Shown: positions 12,540 through 23,929 of the stretch, one piece after another
How the letters are laid out: the number at the start of each line of letters is the position of its first letter
Numbering within the stretch: the first letter of the stretch is position 1
DNA from: Cranoglanis bouderius
Lineage: Eukaryota; Chordata; Actinopteri; Siluriformes; Cranoglanididae
Direction of reading: 5' to 3'
Assembly: GCA_023630585.1 (NCBI GenBank)
Contig: CM042558.1
Coordinates: 14,360,800-14,424,799 of the forward strand
Length of the DNA: 64,000 nt
Notes under the pieces: model-generated
The model's database searches: none
What the model saw: the letters and a program-made list of their open reading frames with translations, nothing else
Told to the model about the DNA's origin: nothing
Translations under genes and position numbers: made by a program

Positions 12540-13884
12540 GTTTAGGTGAGCCAGTGCCCACTGTAGCCTTTACTGTGCAGCTCAATAACCTAACCAGTGA
12601 ACAATAGACAGAAAAAGTTTTTTTTTTTACTGATCGACCTTCCTAGGTGGTACAGTGCTAAAGCAACACTTTAGCAGAAGCCAAGTGTTGCCTTTCTCCC
12701 TGTTTTCACTCTTTTAAACTAAAAAAAATCTCATTCGGTCTCAGTCTATTTCTCTTTAAGAGAAACATTTGTGACGAAGTTGATATCATGAAACACAAGT
12801 CAGAATTCTCTTTAAATCTACTGAGATATCAAAGAGAAACCTTTAAGCAAAGAAATTTACCTCTGTTCCAACCTCATCATTTCTCATGTTTCCCAAAACT
12901 CTTAGTCTAGTGAGGAAAAAGTTGTTTAAATTTAATTAAAGCAAACAGAGGGTGGTGTGGGTGTGGAGCTTTGGCACAAAATCCTACAGCTTGGCAGTGT
13001 CTCTGTTTATAGCCTCTTTTAACCTCCACACCACCCAGCAGCAGCCTTTAAACACAGGCCAAGATCTCATTCTGAAATGTAGTTGTAGGACAGAGCGAGT
13101 CCTTTATTCAGTGCCAGCACACTGTCACTGATTTGTGATGGTGTTGTAATGGATTACATTCTTGTTGTGCAGCCATCAGGGTATTGTCAGATGTTAAGCC
13201 ATGAGTGGGTAGAAAAGGAATGCAACGATGGGATGAGAATGAGTGGACAGATTTCCATGTGTATGCTCTGATTAAGCACAAGTCAGTGAACCAGGAAGAA
13301 CATCATGTCACCAAACTCTATGCTTTGCTGAGCATGACGGTCATTGTCATAAGTATTGGAATGACAGGTACACGAGGGGCAAGTGTGCGTGTAACATCAT
13401 GTGTGTTATGGTTCGCGGAGTTCTGTCACTGAGCTGTGTTGGTCAGCTGGTTGAAGAGAGCTCTGTCTGCTCTGACCAGAGTATAGATCAATAAGTCAAG
13501 TGGAACAATTCTAGATCTGAGGACTCTGCCCAAGTATTCCAGCATGGTAATCCCATACCAGTTGGGCTCATTCAGGTTTGGGGAATGTTGTACGAGAAGG
13601 TAATATACAGCCCTAGCCTTTGGGCCAAGAGAAAGCTGTAGAGAGCTTCAGTGTTCAGCTTTAGAAAGAGATAACAATGGTACACAACAATGGCATATAA
13701 GGAACTACCCTATTTATAATTAAAATCCTTTATTTATTTATATTTTACTAATAGTAAAGCCCTGCAATACCCTTGCATCCCATCCAGGGTATATTCCTAT
13801 CTCCAGGGTTCCTGGAATAGGCTCTGGATCCACAGTGACACTTACTATGATAAATTCCATCAATCTGTAGGCAAAACCACAAAC

Positions 13885-14085
13885 TAACGCTACGTTTAAA
13901 CTAGCAAGTGACAAATCGCTGATAGTTTGTCTCTTGTGGGTTTGTAGTGACAGTTACTGTTGTCACTTGTGGGTGCACTATCCAGGGTTTTATTTAGTCC
14001 CAATAAGAAGCCAAATTGTATAGCTTACATTGAATGGTTGCCTGGCACATTGCTAGTGTGAACCAGGGTTTCTACAAATTTAACA
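13885..14085. mobile_element. possible MITE
   Basis: The left part has cgtttaaactagcaagtgac and the right part has cattgctagtgtgaacca, which are loosely inverted (tagcaa against ttgcta). No target duplication was established, so the call is weak. Confidence 0.3.
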
Positions 14086-14158
14086 TTGGGATCTATCAAC
14101 AGAACCTGAATTAGTCCCACTTCTACTGATTCCTGATTTGTATGCCTGTCATTTGTAA

Positions 14159-14188
14159 AAAAATAAATAAATAAAATAAATAAATAAA
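14159..14188. repeat. AAAT-rich simple repeat
   Basis: Imperfect AAAT/AAATA repeats followed by an A/T run. Confidence 0.8.
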
Positions 14189-14520
14189 ATTTTTTTTTAA
14201 ATATTATGTTCTTGTTGATTCTGCCCCTCAGTAAAGGGCATCCATCAAGTCATATAGACACAATGGAACACTGATTCAAAATGGACATGGGTTTGTACAA
14301 GTCCATAATTCCCCATCTACAGTAGGGCCCAACAGTCTGAGTCCACTAACAAGAACATCAGTAAATTAATTTGCTCTTATATAAAGGGTTCCTGGAGTGT
14401 TCTTTGGTTGGTTAAGGTTTCTACATTATGAGAGAACGCAAAATGTTTCAATGCAAAACCCTGCAACATTTTATTTGCATAGATAGTATGAAGTAGAACC
14501 AACTTTTAGGAAGCAATAAC

Positions 14521-14935
14521 TAGGGCTATAGGCAAGACCGCCAATGTGAAGTCCAAGATCAGGACTAGCCAAGATCAATTCAAGACCGAGTCGAAAACAA
14601 GTCAAAGTTGAGACCAAATGAAAGCTAGACAGAGTCAGAATCAAGACCAGACCATTAAATCCTTTTCTAGACCAAGCCATTTCCTCAATTAGTTGGCTTT
14701 ATGTGTTCATTATGCCAGTAATTAGGCTATGTATTCTAGAAGAAGGAATTGCTTCTTCTCAAACTTTCTGCATGCAAAAAGACAACACAAACATTATTAT
14801 TTACAGGCTCTCAGTCAAGACCAACACCTTATTTAGCAAGACCAGTGCCCAAGACCAAGAGAAGTTCAAGTCAATACAGACAGTGTCGCAAGACCAGGCT
14901 TGAGTTGAAGACCAAACATGAGTCCTACAGCCCTA
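14521..14935. mobile_element. hAT-type MITE
   Basis: The ends are tagggctataggcaaga and the inverse of tagggctgtaggactc. Flanks are gcaataac (14513-14520) and caataac-like caaataac (14936-14943), an imperfect 8-bp duplication. The interior is rich in cAAGaCC/GAGTC words on both halves, a known style of fish hAT MITE. No coding capacity. Confidence 0.7.
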
Positions 14936-15754
14936 CAAATAACATTTAACTCATTAAAGATCATTTCATACACACTCACACTTAGAGACAGGGTGATTTA
15001 GAGTGGCCAATGCCCGTAAAAGCTTCTTTCTGGCATGTTGGAGTAAACCAGAGTGTCCGGCAGAAACAGATGTGGACATCAGGAGAAAATGCAAAACTCA
15101 CATGATTTCAGGACCGATCCCCAGACCCTGGAGCTACTGTATGACGCACGAATACTGACTGCTGCACGAACCCTGCCACCCAGAACAGTTTTGTTACTCC
15201 TCTCATTAGTAAATGGAGTCACAGGGTACCTGAGGTTCAGCACTCAACTTGCCTAAGAACAAAATGATATCCTTTTTTATATCTATTTTTTTTTTTAAGT
15301 GTGTTCAGCTCAGACAGCTCTTTGTCTACATTTGCAGAAAGAGGAAAGAGGTTCTTTAAGTGTAGAGAAAAATAACATGGTCAAGTTTTTGAACTGTTCG
15401 CTGACATTCAGCTCCTGCAGAGAAAACAAATCACTGGCAACCTCCTTCTGCCTTAATTCTTCATGCAGGTGAGGGTAGAAGCACGGCAGGAGATAAAGAG
15501 GGAGAAAAGAATTCAGGAGTCAAAAGCACATCCAGCTGAGTGTGAATGGAGTGGCTGCCAGTTGTGTTCTTTCTGCCATGTTCTCTCTTCTTCTTTCTAG
15601 TTGGCACCACTCTCACAGCACCCCAGAAGAACATGTCAGACTTTGAAATGTCCATAAAGCTTTTGTCTGTTTCAATCTCAGATCCAGGCAAGGGTGGTAA
15701 AATGCAGTTTAAGATTTTTTTTTTCTTTATACCACCGTGGTGCTGAAGTCTCAG

Positions 15755-16095
15755 ATCTGATTGGACAGAAGGTGTTGATTCATTTTCTATAACAGCTCTG
15801 ACAGTAGTGCTGGCTGTAATTTGTTCTCTAGCTCGTTCACAGAGACTTGTGTGGCAGATGTTCCACATAATGTAATAATCAAATGAAAAACATGCTCACA
15901 TTTACCAAAGAGCAACATTTCATTGTTGATTTGTTGACGCTTATTTTTGCATGGAAGATTTGGATAGTTTGTTTTTTGTTTGTTTGTTTTTGAAGAAGTC
16001 TCCAGCGGCAGCACTTTGTAACATTTTGTTTTCTGACATGTGAAAGTCTTCAGTAATCAACTTTGGTGTGGTAACAGTAACTTGTGTATGTGTTA
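15755..16095 (+). repeat. FB1 dispersed repeat copy
   Basis: It starts ctgattggacagaaggtgtt, continues with ttctataacagctctgacag, and reaches gaagaagtctccagcggcag and gaaagtcttcagtaatcaac. The same word order is found near 25.7 and 56.35 kb. Confidence 0.65.
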
Positions 16096-16299
16096 TCATG
16101 AGTACCATAACAATTTGAACCACAACTAATGACATTAAACGGTTATGTGTATAGATTTTATATTCAATAATATACAGTAACACCAGTTTTTCAGAGAGAG
16201 AAATTTTGTCTATGTGGCCGGATAGAAAAGTGGGTCTGAATAAAATGTTTCTGCACCGGGCACATCCTTCTGTTCCCATGCCAACATGCAATGCTAGCA

Positions 16300-16640
16300 C
16301 AGCAGCAGTGACCAGGGCAGGGTGACACTGTCTGTTTTTCACATGCAAATACTTTCCTGCATTCAGTCAGGTCCCCTTAGCTCTCCTCTGGGGAAAATGT
16401 TGCAGCCTCAGTGGCTGTAATTAGCTCTGTTCCATTAAAGCAAATTAGCCTCATTTACAGGACCGATGATTGCCTTTAATTGTATGATGGAAATGTGTAC
16501 CTTTCTTTTCACTATCTATGCTGATTTTTTCATGACAGATGGTTGCACTTGGTTTTATATTAAGTTTAGCTGTTTGCTTGACAAAACAAAGACCATTACA
16601 AGCAAGAAGAGATTTAGCATTGTTTGAGTCCTTGTATTGA
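16300..16640. promoter_or_regulatory. candidate conserved non-coding block (speculative)
   Basis: This repeat-free stretch has clustered homeodomain-type cores (ctgtaattagctctg, aagcaaattagcctca, tgcctttaattg), an atgcaaat octamer and a mixed base composition unlike the surrounding AT-rich debris. Conservation cannot be tested here. Confidence 0.25.
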
Positions 16641-17106
16641 AAAAATATCATAGTTAATCTGTATATCTGTTGCTTTTGAATACCGTGCACACCAAAATTT
16701 GAAAGCTGGCATACTGAATATGCAAAATATTATGTTGAACATCTTAATGAGATACAGTGGGGTGTTTGTAAAAAGGAGCTTATATCTCAATTCTGACCTT
16801 GAGTTTACGTAAATGTTTCTTAAATGATATGATATCTTAAATGCCAGGAGCAGTACCAGTCCAGTACCACTTCTAACAGTTCGATGTAACCACTGTAGGC
16901 CATGCTGAAATTTATGCTAATTATAAATAAAAAAGTAAATAATTAAACATTCAAGTCCTTTACTAGCCATATAGAGCCCTATATATGGTATAAAATGATT
17001 TATGCATTCTAAGTACTATGAGAAATAATGGCAATTATGCACCAAATTACTCCCTACCAGGAATAAACAGCAGTAGATAGAAGAAGTAGCCTTTATTTGT
17101 CATGTA

Positions 17107-18717
17107 CAGTGGGTATAAAAGAATCACCCCCCCTTTAAAATAATCACATTTTGTTGCTGTACAGCCTGAAATGAAGACGGACACAGTTTTTGTCTTATCC
17201 AGCTGTATTTACTCAGTGCAACTTATAACATCCAAGTGAAAGATATAACACCATGTCAGAATTTTTTTTTTAATTAAAAAAAAAAAAACAATCAGTGAGT
17301 TGGAAAAAGGATCACCCCTTTGCTTTAATTTGCCTTCATTTTTAATTACAGCCTTTAGTCTGTTGGGATATGTCTTTACTAACTTTGCACATCTAGACTT
17401 TGCAATATTTGCCCACTCTTCTTTGCAGAACTGCTCAAGTTCAGTTAAATTTGATGGTGACCGTTTGTGAACTGCAGTCTTCAAGTCATTCCACAGATTT
17501 TCAATGGGGTTTAAGTCTGGGCTCTGACTAGGCCATGCAAGAACATTCACCTTTTTCTCCTTCAGTTTTTCTGTGTGGTCAGTTTTGCTGTGTGCTTTGG
17601 GTCATTGTCATGTTGGAAGGTAAACCTTCTTCCCATTGACAACTTTCTGGCAGAGGGCAGCAGATTTTCCTCAAGAATTTGATGGTATTTTGCTCCATCC
17701 ATTTTCTTTCTATCCTGACAAGTGCACCAGTCCCTGCTGCAGAGAAACACCCCCATAACAGGATATTACCACCTCCATGCTTTACTGTAGGAATGGTGTT
17801 ATTTGGATGAGAGCTGTATTGGATTTCTGCCAGACATATCGTTTGGTGTTGAGGCCAAATAATTAAATTTTATTCACATCTGATCATAACACCTTTTTCC
17901 ATGTGGCCTCAGAATCTTCAAGGTGTGTTTTGGCAAAGCTCAGTCATGACTGTGCATGTGGCCTTTCTTTAGGAGTGGCTTTTTTCTTGCAACCCTCCCA
18001 TACAAGCCACATTTGTGGAGAATTTGTGATATTGTCGTCACATGCACACAATGACCACTCTCTGTCATAAATTCCTGCAACTGCTTCAGAGTTGCTGTAG
18101 ACCTCTCTGACCAGTTTCCTCCTGGCTCCTTCATCCAGTTTGGAGCAACGTCCTGATCCAGGGAGGGTCTGTGTTGTACCAAATACCTTCCACTTCTTAA
18201 TGATAGACTTCACTGTGCTTCTAGGCATTGATAAAGCCTTTGAATTTTTTTTGTATCCATCTCCTGACTTATGCCTGTCCACAACTTTATCCCGGAGATC
18301 TTTTGACAGTGCCTTGCCACCCATAGTTGATTGTTTGCTTCAGTTGCACTACAAAATGCTCCAGGAAAGCTCTTTTCATGCTGAGAAAATCAAAATGACC
18401 ACAGCTGATCACAGTTGAAAGTCAAATTGCTTTGTGTGCCATTGAGCAGGTGATTAGCGACACCTTATTGATTTTACAATTCATTTTTAGGCGGGGGGTG
18501 ATCCCCTTTCTCCAACTCAGTGATTTTGGTTTTTAATTTTTTATTTTTTTTATTTTTTTCACTGACATGTTGGTGTTATATCTTTCACTTGGATTTTATA
18601 AGTTGCACTGAGTAAATACAGCTGGATAAAACAAAAAATGTGTCCGTCTTCATTTCAGGCTGAAAAGCAACAAAATGTGATTATTTTAAAGGGGGTGATT
18701 CTTTTCTATACCCACTG
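17107..18717 (-). mobile_element. Tc1-like transposon with ~200-bp inverted ends
   Basis: Both ends read cagtgggtat-aaaagaatca on their outer side and are flanked by TA. Inverted similarity extends about 200 bp inward (shared blocks include ttacagcctgaaatgaagac-like and cagctgtatttactcagtgc). The length is 1,611 bp, close to a full Tc1 element. The coding strand is minus. It sits in the tail of the SINE at 17070-18938. Confidence 0.93.
17290..18324 (-). pseudogene. Tc1 transposase pseudogene
   Basis: The protein starts MGGKALSKDLRDKVVDRHKS near 18324 with the first helix-turn-helix. A frameshift then moves coding to a second frame (GLYGRVARKKPLLKKGH, about 17950-18010). The catalytic core appears later as TFQHDNDPKHTAK (second Asp, about 17600) and SPDLNPIENLWNDLK (Glu, about 17510). 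The first catalytic segment near 17890, normally LWSDETK, is corrupted. Several frameshifts make it non-functional. Confidence 0.9.
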
Positions 18718-19019
18718 TACATTACAGCACAGTGAAATTCCTTTCTTCGCATATCCCAGCTTGTTAGGAAGTTGGGGTCAGAGCACAGGATCAGCCATGA
18801 TATGGCGCACCTGGAGCAGAGAGGGTTAAGGGCCTTACTCAAGGGCCCAACAGTGGCAGCTTGGCGGTGCCGGGGCATGAACCCCCCAACCTTCCGATCG
18901 GTAACCCAGAGCCTTAACCGTTGAGGCACCACTGCCCCGATAGGGTATAGATAAGGTTATAAATTTCCGCTTTTACGGTATAAGTACTGAAGAATCCCAA
19001 ACAGCACCTGACTAATTTA

Positions 19020-20527
19020 CAGGTGCATCTCAATAAATTAGAATGTAGTGGAAAAGTTCATTTATTTCAGTAATTCAACTCAAATTGTGAAACTCGTGTA
19101 TTAAATAAATTCAATGCACACAGACTGAAGTAGTTTAAGTCTTTGGTTCTTTTAATTGTGATGATTTTGGTTTACATTTAACAAAAACCCACCAATTCAC
19201 TATCTCAACAAATTAGAATATGGTGACATGCCAATCAGCTAATCAACTCAAAACACCTGCAAAGGTTTCCTGAGCCTTCAAAATGGTCTCTCAGTTTGGT
19301 TCACTAGGTAAGCCACAAACATTCATTGCCAAAGAAGCTGGCTGTTCACAGAGTGCTGTATCCAAGCATGTTAACAGAAAGTTGAGTGGAAGGAAAAAGT
19401 GTGGAAGAAAAAGATGCACAACCAACCGAGAGAACCGCAGCCTTATGAGGATTGTCAAGCAAAATCGATTCAAGAATTTGAGTGAACTTCACAAGGAATG
19501 GACTGAGGCTGGGGTCAAGGCATCAAGAGCCACCACACACAGAGGTGTCAAGGAATTTGGCTACAGTTGTCGTATTCCTCTTGTTAAGCCACTCCTGAAC
19601 CACAGACAATGTCAGAGGCGTCTTACCTGGGCTAAGGAGAAGAAGAACTGGACTGTTGCCCAGTGGTCCAAAGTCCTCTTTTCAGATGAGAGCAAGTTTT
19701 GTATTTCATTTGGAAACCAAGGTCCTAGAGTCTGGAGGAAGGGTGGAGAAGCTCATAGCCCAAGTTGCTTGAAGTCCAGTGTTAAGTTTCCACAGTCTGT
19801 GATGATTTGGGGTGCAATGTCATCTGCTGGTGTTGGTCCATTGTGTTTTTTGAAAACCAAAATCACTGCACCCGTTTACCAAGAAATTTTGGAGCACTTC
19901 ATGCTTCCTTCTGCTGACCAGCTTTTTGAAGATGCTGATTTCATTTTCCAGCAGGATTTGGCACCTGCCCACACTGCCAAAAGCACCAAAAGTTGGTTAA
20001 ATGACCATGGTGTTGGTGTGCTTGACTGACCAGCAAACTCACCACACCTGAACCCCATAGAGAATCTATGGGGTATTGTCAAGAGGAAAATGAGAAACAG
20101 GAGACCAAAAAATGCAGATGAGCTGAAGGCCACTGTCAAAGAAACCTGGGCTTCCATACCACCTCAGCAGTGCTACAAACTGATCACCTCCATGCCACGC
20201 CGAATTGAGGCAGTAATTAAAGCAAAAGGAGCCCCTATCAAGTATTGAGTACATGTACAGTAAATGAACATACTTTCCAGAAGGCCAACAATTCACTAAA
20301 AATGTTTTTTTATTGGTTTTATGAAGTATTCTAATTTGTTGAGATAGTGAATTAGTGGGTTTTTGTTAAATGTGAGCCAAAATCATCACAATTAAAAGAA
20401 CCAAAGACTTAAACTACTTCAGTCTGTGTGCATTGAATTTATTTAATACACGAGTTTCACAATTTGAGTTGAATTACTGAAATAAATGAACTTTTCCACG
20501 ACATTCTAATTTATTGAGATGCACCTG
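19020..20527 (+). mobile_element. Tc1-like transposon, nearly intact
   Basis: The ends are caggtgcatctcaataaatt and its inverse, flanked by TA on both sides. Inverted repeats extend about 210 bp with few mismatches, including caattcactatctcaacaaa near the inner boundary. The length is 1,508 bp. The coding region is open except for one stop. This is the least decayed element in the window and so probably among the youngest. Confidence 0.95.
19283..20248 (+). pseudogene. Tc1-family transposase with one nonsense codon
   Basis: The frame runs 321 codons plus stop, starting at the ATG of MVSQFGSLGKPQTF. Residues ~1-100 hold the DNA-binding helices (IAKEAGCSQSAVSKHVNRKL). The catalytic triad is present: D135 in LFSDESKF, D225 in FIFQQDLAPAHTAK and E260 in SPHLNPIENLWG, with 34 residues between the last two (DD34E). 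The protein ends in GAPIKY at 20246-20248. The only visible lesion is TGA at codon 249 (20027-20029), where relatives have Trp in DWPANSPDLNP; TGG to TGA is a single transition. SPHLNP instead of SPDLNP is a second likely substitution. Confidence 0.93.
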
Positions 20528-21165
20528 TAGTTGCATTAAGTTGAGTGCATGCAGTAACTCTCTGAGCATATACACATTATGTATAATAAAATGCAAAATA
20601 ATAGAATGGGCTGGATCAAGTGCTATTTTATAAGATGCTGAATAATGAGGGTGGATATTGAGAGCCACACTGATTAATTAAATATATATAGTATAAATAT
20701 AATGAGAGCCATATTGTTGAATTAAACCAAATGTGCACTGATTAATCAGATACAGTAATTTCAACTGGGACTGTTACCATATATAGTATCATTCAGCAAT
20801 ATACTAGACTCCTATTAGATTTCAGTACTTGCTATCATCTCATTCATATATCATCTTAGTCTTTTTTTATCTCTCAGTTTTAAATTGTATCTTGTTTTAT
20901 GTACATATAACAACAAAGAAAAACACTATTTCTTTCCAAAGTCCGCGTTTTCTACCCCTGTTTATTTTTCTCTTGAGCTTAAAGCTACAGTGGGGGGAAG
21001 GTATTTGATCCCCTGCTGATTTTGTACGTTTGCCCACTGACAAAGAAACGATCAGTCTATGATTTTAATGGTAGGTGTATTTTAACAGTGAGAGACAGAA
21101 TAACAACAAAAAAATCCAGAAAAACGCATTTCAAAAAAGTTATAAATTGATTTGCATTTTAATGA

Positions 21166-22181
21166 GTGAAAGAAGTATTTGGCAAAACCCTTGTTGGCAA
21201 TCACAGAGGTCAGACGTTTCTTGTAGTTGGCCACCAGGTTTGCACACATCTCAGGAGGGATTTTGTCCCACTCCTCTTTGCAAACCCTCTCCAAGTCATT
21301 AAGGTCTCGAGGCTGACGTTTGGCAACTCGAACCTTCAGCTCCCTCCACAGATTTTCTATGGGATTAAGGTCTGGAGACTGGCTAGGCCACTCCAGGACC
21401 TTAATGTGCTTCTTCTTGAGCCACTCCTGTGTTGCCTTGGCTGTGTGTTTTGGGTCATTGTCATGCTGGAATACCCATCCACGACCCATTTTCAATGCCC
21501 TGGCTGAGGGAAGGAGTTTCTCACCCAAGATTTGACGGTACAAGACCCTGTCCATAGTCCCTTTGATGCGGTGCAGTTGTCCTGTCCCCTTAGCAGAAAA
21601 ACATCCCCAAAGCATAATGTTTCCACCTCCAGGTTTGACGGTGGGGATGGTGCTCTTGGGGTCATAGGCAGCATTCCTCCTCCTCCAAACACGGCGAGTT
21701 GAGTTGATGCCAAAGAGCTCGATTTTGGTCTCATCTGACCACAACACTTTCACCCAGTTCTCCTCTGAATCATTCAGGCAAATTTCAGACGGGCCTGTAC
21801 ATGTGCTTTCTTGAGCAGGGGGACCTTGCGGGCGCTGCAGGATTTCAGTCCTTGACGGAGTAGTGTGTTACCAATTGTTTTCTTGGTGACTACGGTCCCA
21901 GTTGCCTTCAGATCATTAACAAGATCCTCCCGTGTAGTTCTGGGCTGATTCCTCACCGTTCTCATGATCATTGAAACTCCACGAGTTGAGATCTTGCATG
22001 GAGCCCCAGAACAACAGAGACTGACAGTTATTTTGTGTTTCTTCCATTTGCAAATAATCGCACCAACTGTTGTCACCTTCTCACCAAGCTGCTTGGCGAT
22101 GGTCTTGTAGCCCATTCCAGCCTTGTGTAGGTCTACAATCTTGTCCCTGACATCCTTGGACAGCTCTTTGGTCTTGGCCAT
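21166..22181 (-). pseudogene. Tc1 transposase pseudogene, frameshifted between domains
   Basis: The N-terminal part, 22181 down to 21774, reads MAKTKELSKDVRDKIVDLHK then GYKTIAKQLGEKVTTVG and stops after ARLKFA. The catalytic part, 21753 down to about 21166, is open: SDETK (first Asp), FQHDNDPKHTAK (second Asp) and PDLNPIENLW (Glu), with DD34E spacing. The break between them looks like a short deletion after KFA. The C-terminus reads VIANKGFA then diverges, because the usual final codons are lost to a small deletion. Confidence 0.9.
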
Positions 22182-22220
22182 GGTGGAGAGTTTGGAATTT
22201 GATTGATTGCTTCTGTGGAC

Positions 22221-22315
22221 AGGTGTCTTTTATACAGGTAACAAGCTGAGATTAGGAGCACTCCCTTTAAGAGAGTGCTCCTAATCTCAGCTCGTTACCT
22301 GTGTAAAAGACACCT
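22221..22315. repeat. long hairpin inside the Tc1 element
   Basis: The left arm (22221-22263) contains acaagctgagattaggagca. The right arm (22271-22315) is its near-exact inverse, with a loop of about 7 bases (cctttaa). Arms are about 43 bp. Equivalent hairpins lie at about 28930-29030, 55525-55620 and, shortened, 62605-62700. Confidence 0.92.
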
Positions 22316-23186
22316 GGGAGCCAGAAATCTTGCTGATTGATAGGGGATCAAATACTTATTTCCCTCATTAAAATACAAATCAATTTATAACTTTTTTAAA
22401 ATGAGTTTTGCTGGATTTTTTTTGTTGTTATTCTGTCTCTCACTGTTAAAATACACCTACCATTAAAATTATAGACTGATCATTTCTTTGTCAGTGGGCA
22501 AACGTACAAAATCATCAGGGGATCAAATACTTTTTTCCCCTCACTGTAATATTTGTGTTTAAAGGTGGTGGTCTAGACGTTATTAAGCAGGCACATAACC
22601 CGACTTTGAATGCACACAAATTTCCCTGTGTAAATATTTGTATAACTTTTGAAGTTGGGTATTCTCCTACTGCCCAACCTGGACTGAAAGGAACTTCTAA
22701 TTGTAGAGATTCTTCTATGGATGTGCAAGTTTTTATTAGGTTTGTTTTGGAATAATTATTATAAATTAGACTAACATTAGTGAACTGATGATAGAAATAT
22801 ACACATAGGCAAGTTATTAGAACTGGGACATCTCTTTTTTTTTCCCCTCACACTTTCCCTCAGGTGTTTATGATGGGGCCATCTGCTGTTGATAACAAGA
22901 AAATAATCTCACTGTCCCACGCCCCCACACACATGATTCATGCTCCATATGACCCAAATGAGACTCAGAAACACTGAAAATCATGCTAGTGTGAATGTAA
23001 AAACTGCAGGAGTGTGTATATTCTAGTCAAAGCACAGAATCAGAACATGGCTTTTTTGTGGTCTTTTCTGGACTCACAATAAATATTTTATGTAAGGCAT
23101 CTTTATACATCTCGGTGATGCCCTTGTCAAGACAGTCCTCAGAGTCCTTCTTATTTTCTTCTCTCTCTGAAGAAAATAAGAGTGTG

Positions 23187-23189
23187 TGG

Positions 23190-23233
<44 letters not shown>

Positions 23234-23234
23234 G
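23187..23234. repeat. (TG)n(GA)n compound microsatellite
   Basis: A TG tract passes directly into a GA tract. It forms an inverted pair with the TC/CA tract at 23367-23425. Confidence 0.95.
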
Positions 23235-23366
23235 TGAGGAATGTGGTGGACAATTAAAAGGTATCTTAGTGTAATGAGACTGCATGCTTATGAATGTATG
23301 AATGTGTTGAAAGACTAAAGCTTACCCTGAAGGATCACACTGTCTGTCCTCTCTATCACTTTCTTG

Positions 23367-23425
23367 TCTCTCTCTCTCCCTCTCTCTCTCACACACACAC
23401 ACGCGCACACACACACACACACACA
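23367..23425. repeat. (TC)n(AC)n compound microsatellite
   Basis: A TC tract passes into an AC tract, ending about 280 bp before the exon 3 acceptor. It is the inverse of the compound repeat 135 bp upstream. Confidence 0.95.
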
Positions 23426-23702
23426 GATGAGTTCGTTTCCGTTTTGATTTAAGTCGTTAAGAAAGAACTTGTTTTTTTTTTTTCTCTTCTTCAGAAAGTC
23501 TGACTCATTGGCAAGTTTTTCTGTCCAAACAGACAAAGCTGTCATACTCTCTTTTGAATGTATCTTCGCAGCAATGAAGCCCGAACATTCCAGCTTTAAA
23601 TCACTCAGAAGGCCTTCTACTTTTTTACCTGTCCGTGAAATAATCATAAGTAGTCATCATTCCTGTTCATTCATCATTCATCTGTTTATTTCTCCTGTTT
23701 AG

Positions 23703-23929
23703 TGAAGTTCGAGGCTTGTCATCTGAACGAGCGGATCAGCTTCGAGAGCAGCGACCCCAAATTCAGCGTTCGTCCGGATGGATCTCTGTACGCAGAGCAA
23801 GACGTGATGAACCTGTCTGAGCCTATCCAGTTCATGGTGACGGCTCAGGGGAGCAAAGACACGCAGATTTGGGAGACGACCGTTAAACTGGCCATTGCCG
23901 GACACCCACTTCCTCCCCTCATAAACCAG
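23703..23929 (+). CDS. cdh4: cdh4 (R-cadherin) exon 3-like: prodomain
   Basis: This exon encodes part of the propeptide of a classical cadherin, which folds the precursor, blocks adhesion and is removed by furin before the protein reaches the cell surface. It reads (V)KFEAC, then FSVRPDGSLYAE, then a WETTVKLAI strand, and ends in INQ. That order matches the classical cadherin prodomain (human CDH4 has VKFSSC and a V.ADGTVFA-type strand, from memory). The acceptor is a pyrimidine-rich tract ending tttag, so the first codon is split after base 1 (phase 1). The donor is CAG/GTGAGG after a whole codon (phase 0). The length, 227 bp, is close to the usual ~224 bp of exon 3. The reading frame is open throughout. 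Identity as cdh4 rather than cdh2 rests mainly on the later exons. The preceding exons were not found. Confidence 0.85.

Larger units (their letters stand above)
17070..18938 (-). mobile_element. tRNA-derived SINE interrupted by a Tc1
   Basis: On the minus strand it starts at 18938 with a tRNA-like head: A-box-like GTGGTGCCTCAACGGTTAAG and B-box-like GGGGTTCATGCCCC. The body (AAGCTGCCACTGTTGGGCCC, CTTCCTAACAAGCTGGGATA) is followed by a tail at 17070-17106 reading ACATGACAAATAAAGGCTAC and TTCTTC. The Tc1 at 17107-18717 lies at a TA within this tail. Removing it restores a continuous SINE of about 258 bp. Confidence 0.85.
20988..22546 (-). mobile_element. Tc1-like transposon (longest copy of the 'B/C/D' family)
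   Basis: Ends read cagtggggggaaggtatttg and the inverse of cagtgaggggaaaaaagtat, each next to TA. The length is 1,559 bp. The coding strand is minus. It carries a long perfect-looking hairpin (22221-22315) between its 5' end and the transposase. Three shorter relatives at 28.8, 54.5 and 61.9 kb share its termini. Confidence 0.95.

Noticed and set aside
18718..18938. tRNA gene on the minus strand
   Set aside because: The tRNA-like part continues into a SINE body with a retroposon tail at 17070-17106.
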